A stretch of 64,000 nucleotides of DNA, taken from contig JBGTNL010000108.1 of NCBI GenBank assembly GCA_041743085.1, positions 1 through 64,000 on the forward strand, given 5' to 3'. Below, piece after piece: positions 1 to 9,578 of the stretch. The notes below the pieces were generated by a model that did not search any database, had not been told where the DNA came from, and saw only the letters and a list, made by a program, of their open reading frames with translations. The position numbers were made by a program, and so were the translations under genes. This DNA is from JAFMPW01 sp041743085. GTDB taxonomy: Bacteria; Bacteroidota; Bacteroidia; Flavobacteriales; Flavobacteriaceae. Within the stretch, counting starts at the first letter, position 1, and every line of letters begins with the position of its first letter.

Positions 1-45
1 TCGGAACGCTATAATAACTTAATAATCAATAACCTAATAACTATT

Positions 46-123
46 ATGGCTAAAATGTTTTTAGAAACTGAAAGTCTTGCACTAAAGTGCATACCTGCCT
101 GCCGCAGGCAGGGTTTCAACTAA
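46..123 (+). CDS. Possible 25-codon upstream ORF in repeated leader
   Basis: An ATG at 46 opens a 25-codon frame that begins MAKMFLETES and ends in TAA at 121. The second leader copy has the matching frame at 26105-26170, 21 codons long, ending early because its palindrome differs. Three of the four substitutions within the shared codons (Ala, Phe and Thr codons) are synonymous and one changes Leu to Pro. That is weak evidence that it is or was translated. It could equally be a fragment of an older gene carried with the repeat. Confidence 0.25.
   Translation: MAKMFLETESLALKCIPACRRQGFN
94..112. repeat. REP-like palindrome, copy 1
   Basis: CCTGCCTGC and GCAGGCAGG flank a single base, a perfect 9-bp inverted repeat. 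Related palindromes lie at 26153-26175, 33698-33718 and 47615-47630. The window also carries the remains of a REP-associated transposase at 23733-24112, the enzyme class linked to such repeats. Confidence 0.7.
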
Positions 124-158
124 CGAATGAGACCAATGAATTTTAATGAGTACGATAT

Positions 159-1082
159 ATGAATTACTCCAGAAGAGAAATACTCCGGCTTTACGGGATG
201 ACGGGTTTGGGCCTAGCGTCACTGTCTTCCCTGTATTCTTTCGCTGCGGCTGAGAATATGCTCCAAAGGGCCATTCCTGTTTCCGGGGAAAAACTACCTG
301 TGGTAGGGCTTGGCACCTGGCAGACCTTTGATGTTGGCGATTCCAAAGAGGAACTGGAAGTTCGAAAACAGGTGCTTTCAGAAATGAATGCCTTAGGAGG
401 AAAGGTGATCGATTCTTCCCCTATGTACGGCAGTTCGGAAGCGGTTGTTGGCATTTTGACTGCATCCCTTGACTCAAGGGACGATTTTTTCTACGCGACC
501 AAAGTATGGACATCGGGCAAACAAGCGGGCATCTCTCAAATGGAAGATTCTGCCAAAAAAATGCAACGTACGAGCATTGACCTGATGCAGATCCATAACC
601 TGGTCGACTGGCAAACCCATGTGAAGACCTTAAAAACCTGGAAAGAGCAGCGCAAAATACGGTATTGGGGGATTACCCACTATATGGATTCCGCCCACGA
701 AAAACTGGAAAAGATCATTGCCGCAGAACAACCGGATTTTGTACAATTCAATTATTCGATACTATCCCGGCATGCCGAGAAATCTCTTTTTGACACGGTA
801 CAGAAACATAAAACCGCGGTAATCATTAATCAACCTTATGGGAGCGGCTCCCTTTTCCGCCTCGTGGACGGAAAACCATTGCCCGACTGGGTTGAAGCAT
901 ATGGGATTAAGAGCTGGGGGCAGTATTTCCTGAAATTTATACTGTCTAACGAAGGGGTAACCTGCGCTATTCCCGGCACTTCCAAACCCAGGCATGTTAT
1001 CGATAATATGCGGGCAGGGTATGGCACCCTGCCGGATGCAGCAGGCAGGGAGAAAATGGCTGCATATGTAAAGGCACTATAG
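159..1082 (+). CDS. Aldo/keto reductase with Tat-type signal
   Basis: The 307-residue product begins with an RR-containing Tat-like leader (SRREILRL) followed by a hydrophobic, Gly/Ala/Ser-rich stretch up to about residue 31. It is therefore probably exported folded with its NADP(H) cofactor. The rest is an aldo/keto reductase TIM barrel: GLGTWQTFD near residue 50, IDSSPMYGSSE with the family Asp and Tyr, the Lys in YATKVWTSG, and IPGTSKPRHV near the C terminus that contacts the cofactor phosphate. The substrate is unknown. Its upstream region is the duplicated leader described at 1-143, and its start overlaps the stop of a short leader ORF (ATGA). Confidence 0.88.
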   Translation: MNYSRREILRLYGMTGLGLASLSSLYSFAAAENMLQRAIPVSGEKLPVVGLGTWQTFDVGDSKEELEVRKQVLSEMNALGGKVIDSSPMYGSSEAVVGILTASLDSRDDFFYATKVWTSGKQAGISQMEDSAKKMQRTSIDLMQIHNLVDWQTHVKTLKTWKEQRKIRYWGITHYMDSAHEKLEKIIAAEQPDFVQFNYSILSRHAEKSLFDTVQKHKTAVIINQPYGSGSLFRLVDGKPLPDWVEAYGIKSWGQYFLKFILSNEGVTCAIPGTSKPRHVIDNMRAGYGTLPDAAGREKMAAYVKAL

Positions 1083-1253
1083 TCGCTGAAGCAATTGTGC
1101 CAATCCCCGGACCCCGGGTGCTTTTTCACAAAGAAAGGTAACGGGGAGACTGAACGAAAGTCCATATTTCATGGGTTTTTAGTCGGATTCAGGTTAACAT
1201 CCCCTACCTCTCGTTTGAAAACTGTTCACTGGAGATTGCTTACTGGTAACAGA

Positions 1254-2636
1254 TTACCGGCCAACCAAAGTTCTTCTTATTTCCTTTCTCAGGTAAAACC
1301 CAGTGACAATAGTTGCGAGCGTATCGGCAATGGGAAAAGAGATCCAGACACCCAGTTCCCCTAAAAATTGGGGCAGGATCAATATCAAGGGGATAAAAAA
1401 GAACCCCTGCCTTGTTAAGGTGAGCAATAATGCCGGAACAGCTTTTCCTATAGCCTGAAAATAGGCGGCGCCGATCAATTGCAGCGCTATAATCGGGGTA
1501 GCGACAAACACCCACCGCATGGCAGAAGGCGAATGTTCAAGTACAAAAGCATTTGTGGCCAGGTCCAGCGCAGACATATCGGGCTTATTACTCAAAAACA
1601 GTCCTGCGATCTCCGCGGGAAAAACCATAAGCACCACAAATACCAGGGTTGCAACGAGGGCAGCATAGGTGATGGCAGTATTGATAGATTCTCGTACCCT
1701 TTGGTATTTTTTCGCGCCATAGTTGAACCCGGCAATTGGCAAAAAACCTTGGGTAACCCCGAAAACCGGAAAAAGTGCAAACATGAGCATCCGGCCAATA
1801 ATGGCATAGACCGCAACCATAGCTTCCCCGCCAAGGTCGAATAAAATATTGTTCATCAAAAGATAAGAGATACTTACTACCGCCTGACGGGAGAGGGTTA
1901 CAAAGCCCAAAGAGCAGATCTCCTTTAAAATAGTAAGGTCCAGCCCAAAATGCGGCAGGCTTATTTTTAATTCTGAATTCCGGGAAAGGAAAAAATACAG
2001 AATATACCCAAAACACAGCAGATAACCGGCCGTAGTGGCCCAAGCAGCCCCGGCCATGCCCCAATCGAAAACGTAAATAAAAAGGTAATCCAGTACCAGA
2101 TTCCCCACCGAGGGAATGATCATGGCGATCATGGCAAATTTGGGTTTTCCTTCGGCCCGGATCACCGTATTGCCCATCATACAAAGCGCAAGGAAAGGCA
2201 CTCCGTATAAAACAATGGTATAATAGATCTTGGCCGGGTCAAAAATGGCACCTTTCCCACCAAAGGCCGGGATTAGGCCATTGACATAATAAAGGCCGAG
2301 GCCCACCATGGAAATGGTAAGCAACAGCGTCAATGTGATCTGATTCCCAAAGGTTTTAAGGGCTTTGTTCTTATTTTCTGCTCCCAAAGCCCTTGAAATG
2401 ATACTGCTGCCACCTATCCCTATGGCCATTCCCAGAGCTGCTATAAAAAAGGAGACCGGAAGAACTACATTAATGGCCGCTATTGCAATAGAGCCGATCC
2501 AGTTGCCTACGAAAATAGAATCCACCAGAACGTTGAGACTCATCACAAGGATCCCGATCGAGGCCGGTACCGCCTGTTTTATCAGGAGCTGTCCAATAGG
2601 TTCTGTCCCGAGTTGGTCAGAAGAAACTTTTGCCAT
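1254..2636 (-). CDS. MATE family multidrug/Na+ antiporter
   Basis: The 460-residue protein is almost entirely hydrophobic, with about 12 predicted membrane helices, the normal length and topology for MATE exporters. The N-terminal half has the family pattern PASIGILVMSLNVLVDSIFVG, and a Gly/Ala-rich GIGGSSIISRALGA segment follows near residues 72-85. Such proteins expel cationic drugs or metabolites using Na+ or H+ gradients. The substrate cannot be read from the sequence. It is a single gene convergent with the aldo/keto reductase, and hemH lies upstream on the same strand across a 230-bp gap. Confidence 0.9.
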   Translation of the reverse strand: MAKVSSDQLGTEPIGQLLIKQAVPASIGILVMSLNVLVDSIFVGNWIGSIAIAAINVVLPVSFFIAALGMAIGIGGSSIISRALGAENKNKALKTFGNQITLTLLLTISMVGLGLYYVNGLIPAFGGKGAIFDPAKIYYTIVLYGVPFLALCMMGNTVIRAEGKPKFAMIAMIIPSVGNLVLDYLFIYVFDWGMAGAAWATTAGYLLCFGYILYFFLSRNSELKISLPHFGLDLTILKEICSLGFVTLSRQAVVSISYLLMNNILFDLGGEAMVAVYAIIGRMLMFALFPVFGVTQGFLPIAGFNYGAKKYQRVRESINTAITYAALVATLVFVVLMVFPAEIAGLFLSNKPDMSALDLATNAFVLEHSPSAMRWVFVATPIIALQLIGAAYFQAIGKAVPALLLTLTRQGFFFIPLILILPQFLGELGVWISFPIADTLATIVTGFYLRKEIRRTLVGR

Positions 2637-2867
2637 TAACTATTTACTGCTATACTTTTTAATTCGGTTATTACCCAGGTTGGTGGCTATTGATTCATAA
2701 CGCATTTGGCGGTATTCGCAATGACGCTTTTGAAATGAAAGCCGTGTTGGGCAATCTTCTTCATTCCCAAGGCTTGTACACAAAATTTACGGGTGTCATT
2801 ACGAGCAGGGCGAAACTATCTGTTTATCGATTAGTCCAAAAGCGACAGATGAATTAGTTCTCCAGCG

Positions 2868-3899
2868 CTAAACCGGCAACATTTCTTTCTCCGCCCACTC
2901 CTTAATCCAATAAGCCATCACCTTAACCCATTCATCACTATCATTTAAGCAGGGAATGTGTTTATAATTTTTGCCGCCAGCCTCCTGAAATTGCTTTTTT
3001 CCTTCCATTGCGATCTCTTCCAGGGTTTCCAGGCAGTCACTTACGAAAGCAGGTGTGATCACGACCAGATTTTTCCTTCCTTCCCTGGCCAGGCGTTCAA
3101 ATTCAAAGTCGGTATAGGGTTTTAGCCAGGGATCGTTGGGCAGACGGCTCTGAAAAGAATTACTCACCTTATCTTCCGGTAGTCCGAGGTGGGCTACCAC
3201 CCTTTTAGTAGTATCAAAACACTGGTGCCGGTAGCAGGTGTGATGTGATACTGAATTCGTATCACAGCACTGGGTGTCTATCTTACAATGAAAATGGGTA
3301 GGGTCAGATTTTCGGATGTGCCGTTCGGGAATGCCGTGATAGGAGAATAATATATGGTCGTAATCAAAGCCTTGCAGTCCTTGTGAAATTCGCTCTGAGA
3401 GCACTTTAATGTAATTCTTATCCTTGCAGAAGGCAGGTAAGGTAGTAATTCCCATTGCCGGAAAATGTTCCTGTTGCACTGCCATTGTTTTGACCACCAC
3501 TGTTTCATAGGAACTCATTGCGTAATGTGGATAGAGGGGCACCAGGAACACCTCCAGGACACCTTTTTCTCTCAATTCCCGGAGTGCCTTTTTTATGGTC
3601 ATACTGCCATAGCGCATCCCCAATGCCACCGGGATGTCTGTTTTGCTCTGTACTTTATGCCGGAAACGCTCGGAGATCACGATCAAAGGTGAACCCTCTT
3701 CCCACCAGATCTTTGCATAGGCTTCGGCCGATTTCTTAGGCCGGGTCCGGAGAATGATTCCCCGGACTATGATATTCCGAAGCCATTTAGGAACGTCGAT
3801 GACCCTCTCATCCATCAGAAATTCATCCAGGTACGGTCTTACGTCCTTTGCTGTAGGACTATCCGGTGATCCCAGATTGACTAAAAGTACTCCCTTCAT
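2868..3899 (-). CDS. hemH: Ferrochelatase (haem synthase)
   Basis: This protein inserts Fe2+ into protoporphyrin IX as the last step of the protoporphyrin-dependent haem pathway. The 343-residue product begins GVLLVNLGSPDSP and has the catalytic SYHGIPERH motif (His about 188) and the LETLEEI metal-channel motif near residue 263. An insertion around residues 203-228 has five Cys (about 205, 211, 212, 222, 227) plus several His, far more than in the textbook Bacillus enzyme. It could bind a metal or a cluster, but I cannot tell. It is separated from the main hem cluster by about 16 kb. Confidence 0.95.
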   Translation of the reverse strand: MKGVLLVNLGSPDSPTAKDVRPYLDEFLMDERVIDVPKWLRNIIVRGIILRTRPKKSAEAYAKIWWEEGSPLIVISERFRHKVQSKTDIPVALGMRYGSMTIKKALRELREKGVLEVFLVPLYPHYAMSSYETVVVKTMAVQQEHFPAMGITTLPAFCKDKNYIKVLSERISQGLQGFDYDHILFSYHGIPERHIRKSDPTHFHCKIDTQCCDTNSVSHHTCYRHQCFDTTKRVVAHLGLPEDKVSNSFQSRLPNDPWLKPYTDFEFERLAREGRKNLVVITPAFVSDCLETLEEIAMEGKKQFQEAGGKNYKHIPCLNDSDEWVKVMAYWIKEWAEKEMLPV

Positions 3900-3924
3900 G
3901 GTGTGATCCTCAAATTTAACTGCG

Positions 3925-3932
3925 CAAAAATA
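3925..3932 (-). promoter_or_regulatory. Possible -7 box for hemH
   Basis: CAAAAATA reads TATTTTTG on the minus strand and fits the Bacteroidota TAnnTTTG -7 element, 26 bp before the hemH ATG. A second fit (TAAATTTG) lies at 3911-3918. I see no good -33 TTTG partner at the usual spacing for either. Confidence 0.35.
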
Positions 3933-4095
3933 CGACTTGTAGGGAAATTCCGTTAGAATTAAACGTACCGATTGTCAATACTGCTATCGGAAATAGCAAT
4001 AGTAGGAAAATAGTGGAACCACTTTCTTTTTATTGACAAAAAGTACGCATAACGGCCTCCAATTTTGGGCTAATTTATCCTAAATCCGATTATTA

Positions 4096-7000
4096 ATGCG
4101 CTTAACCATCGCTTTGTTGTTTGTTTGCTTCGCCACAATGCTCTCGGCCCAGGAGAAGAATAGCCTACTTTGGGAGATATCGGGCAACGGGCTGCAAAAA
4201 ACCTCCTATCTCTACGGCACCATGCATGTGAGTAAAAAGATCGCCTTTCGCCTGGATGACGTCTTCTACGAAGCACTGGACCAAAGCGAGAAGGTGGCGC
4301 TGGAGTCTGATCCCGGCACATGGCTCGAAAACGATTCGGACTCAGGGAATATAGGCTACGGGCAGGGTAACGGATTTGTAGCCAAAGGTTTCTACAGCCG
4401 TCCCTTCACAATAAAACCGCCCCGAAAAGAGGATCTTGCAGCATATCTTGCATTTGAGGACCGGATTGTAAATAACATTCTCTACCGCACCAATGAGCGG
4501 TCTCAAAATTTTGAGGAAGAAACCTACCTCGACATGTTTATCTATCAGGCAGGAAGTAAATTCCATAAACCTGTTATAGCGCTTGAAGATCTTGAAGAGT
4601 CTACGGCCCTGGTAGGACGGGCAAGTCTGAATCCGGTAAAGCCAAAACCGGACGAATGGCTGCAAAAGAAAATGCTGCGCCAGGATCTGATGTTCTTGAT
4701 GCAGGATGCTTACAGAGAACGCAATATTAATTTATTGGATTCCATAGACCGGGCAATGTACACCGAGCATTACTTAAAAAACATGCTCTATATCCGGAAT
4801 CAAAATATGGCGCACCGCCTGGATTCCGTTATGCAAACGGCAAAGGTTTTTGCCGGGATAGGGGCCGCCCATTTGCCGGGAGGGCAAGGTGTAATTTCTC
4901 TGTTGCGGAAAAGCGGGTATACCGTAAGACCCCTGGTGTCTACAGCTACCGCCAAAGGTCAAAGGCTTAAAGAGCGGTTCGAAAACAAAAGACGGGAAAA
5001 CAATTATGAAACCTATGGCCCGGACGATGATTTCTTTTCCATCTCCCTGCCCGAAAAATTATTTCCGGTTTCGGAATTTGTAAATACCACTTACCTTTCC
5101 CCTGATCTGGCCAACGGAAGTTACTTTATGGTAAACCGCATACCTACTTTTTCATTCCTAAAAAAGGAGGCTGACTACACCCTGGACGACATTGAAGGAC
5201 TCCTCTTTGAAAATATTCCAGGGAAGATTCTGAAGAAAACCCGGGTCCTGAAAAATGGCTTTGAGGGCCTCGATATTAAGAACCGCCTTAAAAACGGGGA
5301 TCATCAGCGCTATCAGATCTTTATAACCCCGCTGGAAATCCTGATCTTTAAAATGGGCGGGGAAGGTGATTATGTAAGGGAACGATCGGAAGCCATTTTT
5401 AATAGCCTGAAGTTCCGGCAATCGCAACAAAATACCGTGAAACTGGCTTCGGGTTACCATGATTTTGATATCCTAATGCCGGCCCTTTATAATTTCAGCA
5501 ACCGTTTCAGAAGCGGCAATCGCAGCCTGGAGGGCTACGACCCTTCCAATGATTCTTATTACTTTCTTCGGAAGACCACATTGAATGATTTCGATTTTAT
5601 TGAAGAGGATCGCTTCGAACTAAAACAAATCCAAAAACGCTTTTATCAGGATCTTAAACTAAAACCAAAATATGGGGATTACGAAGACAACAGCCTCACT
5701 TCGAACGCCGTATTTGATTCCATCAGCGGGAAACACCTGTATCTAAGGACAACTTTGCGCAGGGGGGATTATTATCTTATGGGAGTATTAACCAGGGAAC
5801 CCCAGACCGCCAAAACCTACTTTAAATCCTTCAAATTAAAATCAACCACATATCCTGAATCGTTCCATAGCGTACGGGATACGGCAATGTTTTTCAGCAC
5901 GGTATCTCCGGTAAAGCCACCTAAATTTGTGGAGAGTAGCGAAAGCTACTATCAGGACTGGAAAAAGCGCAAGCCTTATAGCCCCTACACCAAAAAAACA
6001 GTCTATCAGAATAAAAATGATGAGGCTATCACAGTGGAACTTACAAAAAGTCATGATTATCTAACCTTTCCGAGTATTGATTCGGCCTGGGCGCTTAGAA
6101 AAAAACAATACTCTGAGAAAAAATTTACCGTTCTCAGGGAAAAGAGGCTACAAGCCCCGGAAGGCTATTACGAATTATCAATGACACTTACCGATACCGC
6201 AAGTGTTCGTGGCATTCTTATTAAAAATGTGATCCGGGGCAGTTTCCTATATGAACTCAAAGCCAATGTGGATACTATTCAAAAGCCGAGTAATTTTATA
6301 TCTGAATTTTTTGAAAATTTTAAACCGGAAGGCGATTTTGTAGGACGGGATATTCTGGAAGACAAAACAAACGACTTCTTTACTGCCCTCCGCGCAAATG
6401 ACAGTATTGTACTCAATGGTTATCGCTTTATTCAATTTAATGAGCAGCACATAGATTCACTGAAGCACTACATTGCCACCTTCGATTTTCCCGAAGATAA
6501 AAAGAACATTCAATCCCATCTAATTCAAAAAATGGGACAGTTGGATCATCCGGGGGTAGTTCCTTTTTTTAAGGAATATTATGGGAAGTCGTACAACAAT
6601 TCGGGCGCCCAGGCCAAGATTTTACGGGCGATAGCGAATGTCAGGGACGAAAACTCGGTTTGTCTTTTGTTGAACCTGATGTCCCTGGACCTGCCGTTGG
6701 TTTCAAATAAGTTTGATATCCAGCATATTTTCAGTCCTTTTAGGGATAGTCTTGCCCTTGCAAAAAAGCTCTACCCGGAAATTTTGGATTACAGCGGTAT
6801 CAATGAATATAAACTGCCCATCCTTTCGTTGCTTGCCGATCTCAAATCCAAGGGAATGGTGAAACCGGGGAGTTATAAAAAATACAAAAAGCAACTATTG
6901 AATGATGCCAAAATTCAATTAAAAAGGCACCTGGGATATTATAATAATCGAAATGCACAGGGCAGGTACAGCAGAAATGAAGAAGAACAGAATAGCCTGC

Positions 7001-7599
7001 TTGAAGATTATACGATATTGCTCTACCCCTTTCTTAAGGAAAAAGAGGTGCAGCAGTTTTTTAACAGACTCCTTCTGGTAAAAGACCCCAGGATCCGAAC
7101 TACTTATGCAACACTTATAGTGAAAAACGGAAATGTTATTCCCTCCGGAATGTTAGACTCCCTTGCCGCAGATATAGATGGCCGGGCCATGTTGTACCAA
7201 AGCCTGGAAGAAATTGGAAAGGCAACCCTGTTTCCGAAGGAATACAAATCCCAAAGGGCGCTCGCTGAAGCGGCTCTCTTTGCGCAGCGTAGATACAATG
7301 AAATGAAGGACTCCCTGCAATACCTTGAAGATCGTACGATACTTTATAAAGAAAAAATGTATACGGGATATTATTTTAAGCTGCAAAAAAAGCAGAGCTA
7401 TGACAAAAACTTTAAAATGTATCTGGTAGTTTATGAGGGTGATCAACTGCAAACCAAACCCTTCTACCAAAATGAAGGTTTAAGAATAGAGGATACCGAT
7501 ACGGAGAGGGATGCGATGGACTACGTAACCGAGGAATTCATACTTAAGGACAGAAAACGGGCTGTTGTTTACAGGCCGGATCATTATTTGAAATATTAG
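4096..7599 (+). CDS. Large secreted TraB/GumN-domain protein
   Basis: A signal peptide (residues 1-18, ending LSAQ) leads into a TraB/GumN domain of about 270 residues, recognised by LYGTMH at residues 39-44 and GAAHLPG near residue 257. Simple TraB/GumN proteins are about 300 residues long, while this one is 1167. The middle part (about 300-700) has no motif I recognise. Residues about 740-1080 are helical and Leu-rich with repeated short units, suggestive of HEAT-like repeats. TraB-like domains are thought to be metallopeptidase-related, but activity here is inference. The gene stands alone and is divergent from hemH. The function is unknown. Confidence 0.75.
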   Translation: MRLTIALLFVCFATMLSAQEKNSLLWEISGNGLQKTSYLYGTMHVSKKIAFRLDDVFYEALDQSEKVALESDPGTWLENDSDSGNIGYGQGNGFVAKGFYSRPFTIKPPRKEDLAAYLAFEDRIVNNILYRTNERSQNFEEETYLDMFIYQAGSKFHKPVIALEDLEESTALVGRASLNPVKPKPDEWLQKKMLRQDLMFLMQDAYRERNINLLDSIDRAMYTEHYLKNMLYIRNQNMAHRLDSVMQTAKVFAGIGAAHLPGGQGVISLLRKSGYTVRPLVSTATAKGQRLKERFENKRRENNYETYGPDDDFFSISLPEKLFPVSEFVNTTYLSPDLANGSYFMVNRIPTFSFLKKEADYTLDDIEGLLFENIPGKILKKTRVLKNGFEGLDIKNRLKNGDHQRYQIFITPLEILIFKMGGEGDYVRERSEAIFNSLKFRQSQQNTVKLASGYHDFDILMPALYNFSNRFRSGNRSLEGYDPSNDSYYFLRKTTLNDFDFIEEDRFELKQIQKRFYQDLKLKPKYGDYEDNSLTSNAVFDSISGKHLYLRTTLRRGDYYLMGVLTREPQTAKTYFKSFKLKSTTYPESFHSVRDTAMFFSTVSPVKPPKFVESSESYYQDWKKRKPYSPYTKKTVYQNKNDEAITVELTKSHDYLTFPSIDSAWALRKKQYSEKKFTVLREKRLQAPEGYYELSMTLTDTASVRGILIKNVIRGSFLYELKANVDTIQKPSNFISEFFENFKPEGDFVGRDILEDKTNDFFTALRANDSIVLNGYRFIQFNEQHIDSLKHYIATFDFPEDKKNIQSHLIQKMGQLDHPGVVPFFKEYYGKSYNNSGAQAKILRAIANVRDENSVCLLLNLMSLDLPLVSNKFDIQHIFSPFRDSLALAKKLYPEILDYSGINEYKLPILSLLADLKSKGMVKPGSYKKYKKQLLNDAKIQLKRHLGYYNNRNAQGRYSRNEEEQNSLLEDYTILLYPFLKEKEVQQFFNRLLLVKDPRIRTTYATLIVKNGNVIPSGMLDSLAADIDGRAMLYQSLEEIGKATLFPKEYKSQRALAEAALFAQRRYNEMKDSLQYLEDRTILYKEKMYTGYYFKLQKKQSYDKNFKMYLVVYEGDQLQTKPFYQNEGLRIEDTDTERDAMDYVTEEFILKDRKRAVVYRPDHYLKY

Positions 7600-7731
7600 T
7601 GGGCGAGGCAATCTGCACCCCACCGGTTGTTAGGCAAAAGATTGTTTCACTACGTTGGCGCTAACTACTGCATTCTACTTTTCAGACGCCTCCCTGGATT
7701 GCGCTTCCGGCACTACTTTCTCTCCAATATT

Positions 7732-9399
7732 TCATTTAATAGTATCCTTGGAAATAGGGATGCGCCCAACCGCCGTGGAATCAATTCGCACCCTATCCAA
7801 TTTCCGGACTTTGTCCATATCCAGATCGATTTTGTCCGGATATAACTGCCTATCTGTGAGTCGTTCTGAAGCCTTCCAGGTTTCTCCCAATTGTTCCAGA
7901 ATAGTACTGGTCCAGTTTGAAGGGTGCTTGGCATCTATCCAGATCACATCCCTGTACTCTGCATCTATAAGTGCCAGATCCGGGGTAGCGGCCCCATCAA
8001 ATTGTTTGCTGCTGTCTCGCATGGCGGCGACAGTACCCAATACAAACAGGCGTTTCCGGCCTGCAATGTATTTAATGAACGGCCGGAACTCTACCGGTTT
8101 GTTAACAGACCAGTCGTACTCTTTTCTGGATTCCACCACTTTTAAGGGCATGGCCGAAACACCGGCCATTCCTTCTTTTTTAGCAGCGTGATCGTAATAA
8201 TACAATTTGTCCGTACCATCGGCCGGGATCATGACGCTGTAAGCCAGACTTGTACGTTCATCCCCTATGGGTTCCAGCCCAAACCAATGATAAAGTCCGT
8301 CCTCGGCATCTATTTTCATTCCTTCAAAACTGAAGTCGGTTACAAAGGGCTGTTGGTTCTGATCGTCGGGTAGTTCAGGTATTTTTACAGCAGTCTTCAT
8401 ATTCCAGGGCAAAGGATCCGTAAAGCCCCCCAAAAATTGCAGTGACTGCGCCTGGATCCTTGAAACTTCTTCAGCAAGGGTATTCTGCCCGGTCAGGAAA
8501 GGATAATCCTGTATTTTGGACGGCGGAACATACTTCCCTTTTCCTATGCTGATTCGTTCCAAATAATCTTTGAAATTGTGCTCTCCCGCATCGATAATCA
8601 TAACTCCACCGTAGGTGGGATACGGAAAGAAGAATCCTGTCCACCTGATAAGGCTTACTACCTGCACCCATTTACCATCATCGTTTTTCATATAAAAAAC
8701 ATCACTGGGTTCTAGTGTGAACAACTGAAAAGGATTAAACCGCTGTACCACCGCATTGTGGGTATTTCTACTAAAGGCAAGGGATTCCCCTATTGAAAAA
8801 GTGACAGGAATGCGATTTTCATTGGAAAACCTGGGGAAGGGCGAAGTGCTCTCCACGGCAAAGAGCTCCTCCGTATTGTCATTTATCCGCTGCCAGGTGT
8901 ACTCCTTGGCAGGTTGTACCGCCATGGTCCACTGGTTGCTGCTATCTAACCGAACGAGTTGCGGTAGCGATACCTCCTGGGTCTCCCCGATGGATTCATA
9001 CGCCATGGTAACAATATTGTTGAACGGCTGTATGCGCTCATTTTGTGTGAGAGGTAATTCATTTATTTCAATCCTATGCAAGTGGTTGTATACATTATAG
9101 GTTTGCATGTACTGATACAGGTTCAGTTTCCATCCGAAAAACCAAAGCGTAACAAAAAAGGCAGCCATTCCCAACAGATTAAGTATCCTACGGCCGGCAC
9201 TTAGGGCGCTTCGGAATTTGGTAAGCGCAAACCAGAGAAAAAGCCCTGCCAGCAGGATGATGAAAAAAAACCTCCTCAGAAACAAAAGTACCGGCTGATA
9301 CTCATCCCTGAGAAAAAACAAAGCCAGCAGCAAAACAATCCCGGTGATGGTGAGTATGCGTTTTTGTTTTCTTCCTTTTTGCCAGTACTTTTTTATCAT
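7732..9399 (-). CDS. Membrane-anchored protein, last gene of AAA+ operon
   Basis: The product has 555 residues. Three hydrophobic segments lie in the first 95 (about 15-31, 38-60 and 73-92), preceded by a Lys/Arg-rich cytoplasmic start. The remaining 460 residues are soluble, with alternating aromatic and polar residues typical of beta-rich domains. They include a passage on a modelled-ligand scale that I do not recognise. The protein is probably anchored in the inner membrane with the large domain outside. It is the sixth of six minus-strand genes that follow one another from 15999, separated from the previous one by about 180 bp, so a separate promoter is possible. No enzyme motif is visible. 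Confidence 0.6.
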   Translation of the reverse strand: MIKKYWQKGRKQKRILTITGIVLLLALFFLRDEYQPVLLFLRRFFFIILLAGLFLWFALTKFRSALSAGRRILNLLGMAAFFVTLWFFGWKLNLYQYMQTYNVYNHLHRIEINELPLTQNERIQPFNNIVTMAYESIGETQEVSLPQLVRLDSSNQWTMAVQPAKEYTWQRINDNTEELFAVESTSPFPRFSNENRIPVTFSIGESLAFSRNTHNAVVQRFNPFQLFTLEPSDVFYMKNDDGKWVQVVSLIRWTGFFFPYPTYGGVMIIDAGEHNFKDYLERISIGKGKYVPPSKIQDYPFLTGQNTLAEEVSRIQAQSLQFLGGFTDPLPWNMKTAVKIPELPDDQNQQPFVTDFSFEGMKIDAEDGLYHWFGLEPIGDERTSLAYSVMIPADGTDKLYYYDHAAKKEGMAGVSAMPLKVVESRKEYDWSVNKPVEFRPFIKYIAGRKRLFVLGTVAAMRDSSKQFDGAATPDLALIDAEYRDVIWIDAKHPSNWTSTILEQLGETWKASERLTDRQLYPDKIDLDMDKVRKLDRVRIDSTAVGRIPISKDTIK

Positions 9400-9578
9400 G
9401 GTTTTTTTATCATATTAGGTATCCAGTAGTTAGTATTAAGAATGATTTGCTAGTTACAAGATTTCTTATAATTTTACTCTTTACTCAATGATAGTTGGTA
9501 AGTGCTTTCGTCTTTTCTCCAAGATCTTTTGTCTTGTCTCTTGTTGTTAAGGTATTGACACAATGATGAGTAATGAAC

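Larger units (their letters stand above)
1..143. repeat. Copy 1 of a duplicated ~140-bp leader
   Basis: This stretch matches 26060-26203 almost base for base, with only scattered substitutions and one small difference inside a palindrome. It ends with the same ATGAGACCAATGAA sequence that begins the PhzF-like gene at 26190. Here that start opens an 11-codon ORF (127-162) whose stop overlaps the start of the aldo/keto reductase at 159. The repeat begins at the window edge, so its left end is unknown. The copy at 26 kb sits before a full gene that uses the start, so I infer that copy is ancestral and this one derived. Confidence 0.85.

Noticed and set aside
836..1165. Minus-strand ORF opposite the aldo/keto reductase
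   Set aside because: It is a shadow of the reductase gene with no protein-like features.
2700..2867. TGTCATTACGAGCAGGGCGAAAC type sequence resembling a common bacterial intergenic repeat
   Set aside because: Degenerate and only partly matched; not enough to name it.
3960..4000. CTGCTATCGGAAATAGCAAT hairpin between hemH and the TraB gene
   Set aside because: A 6-7-bp imperfect stem; the core only partly matches the CGATAGCTATCG family, so I did not count it as a member.
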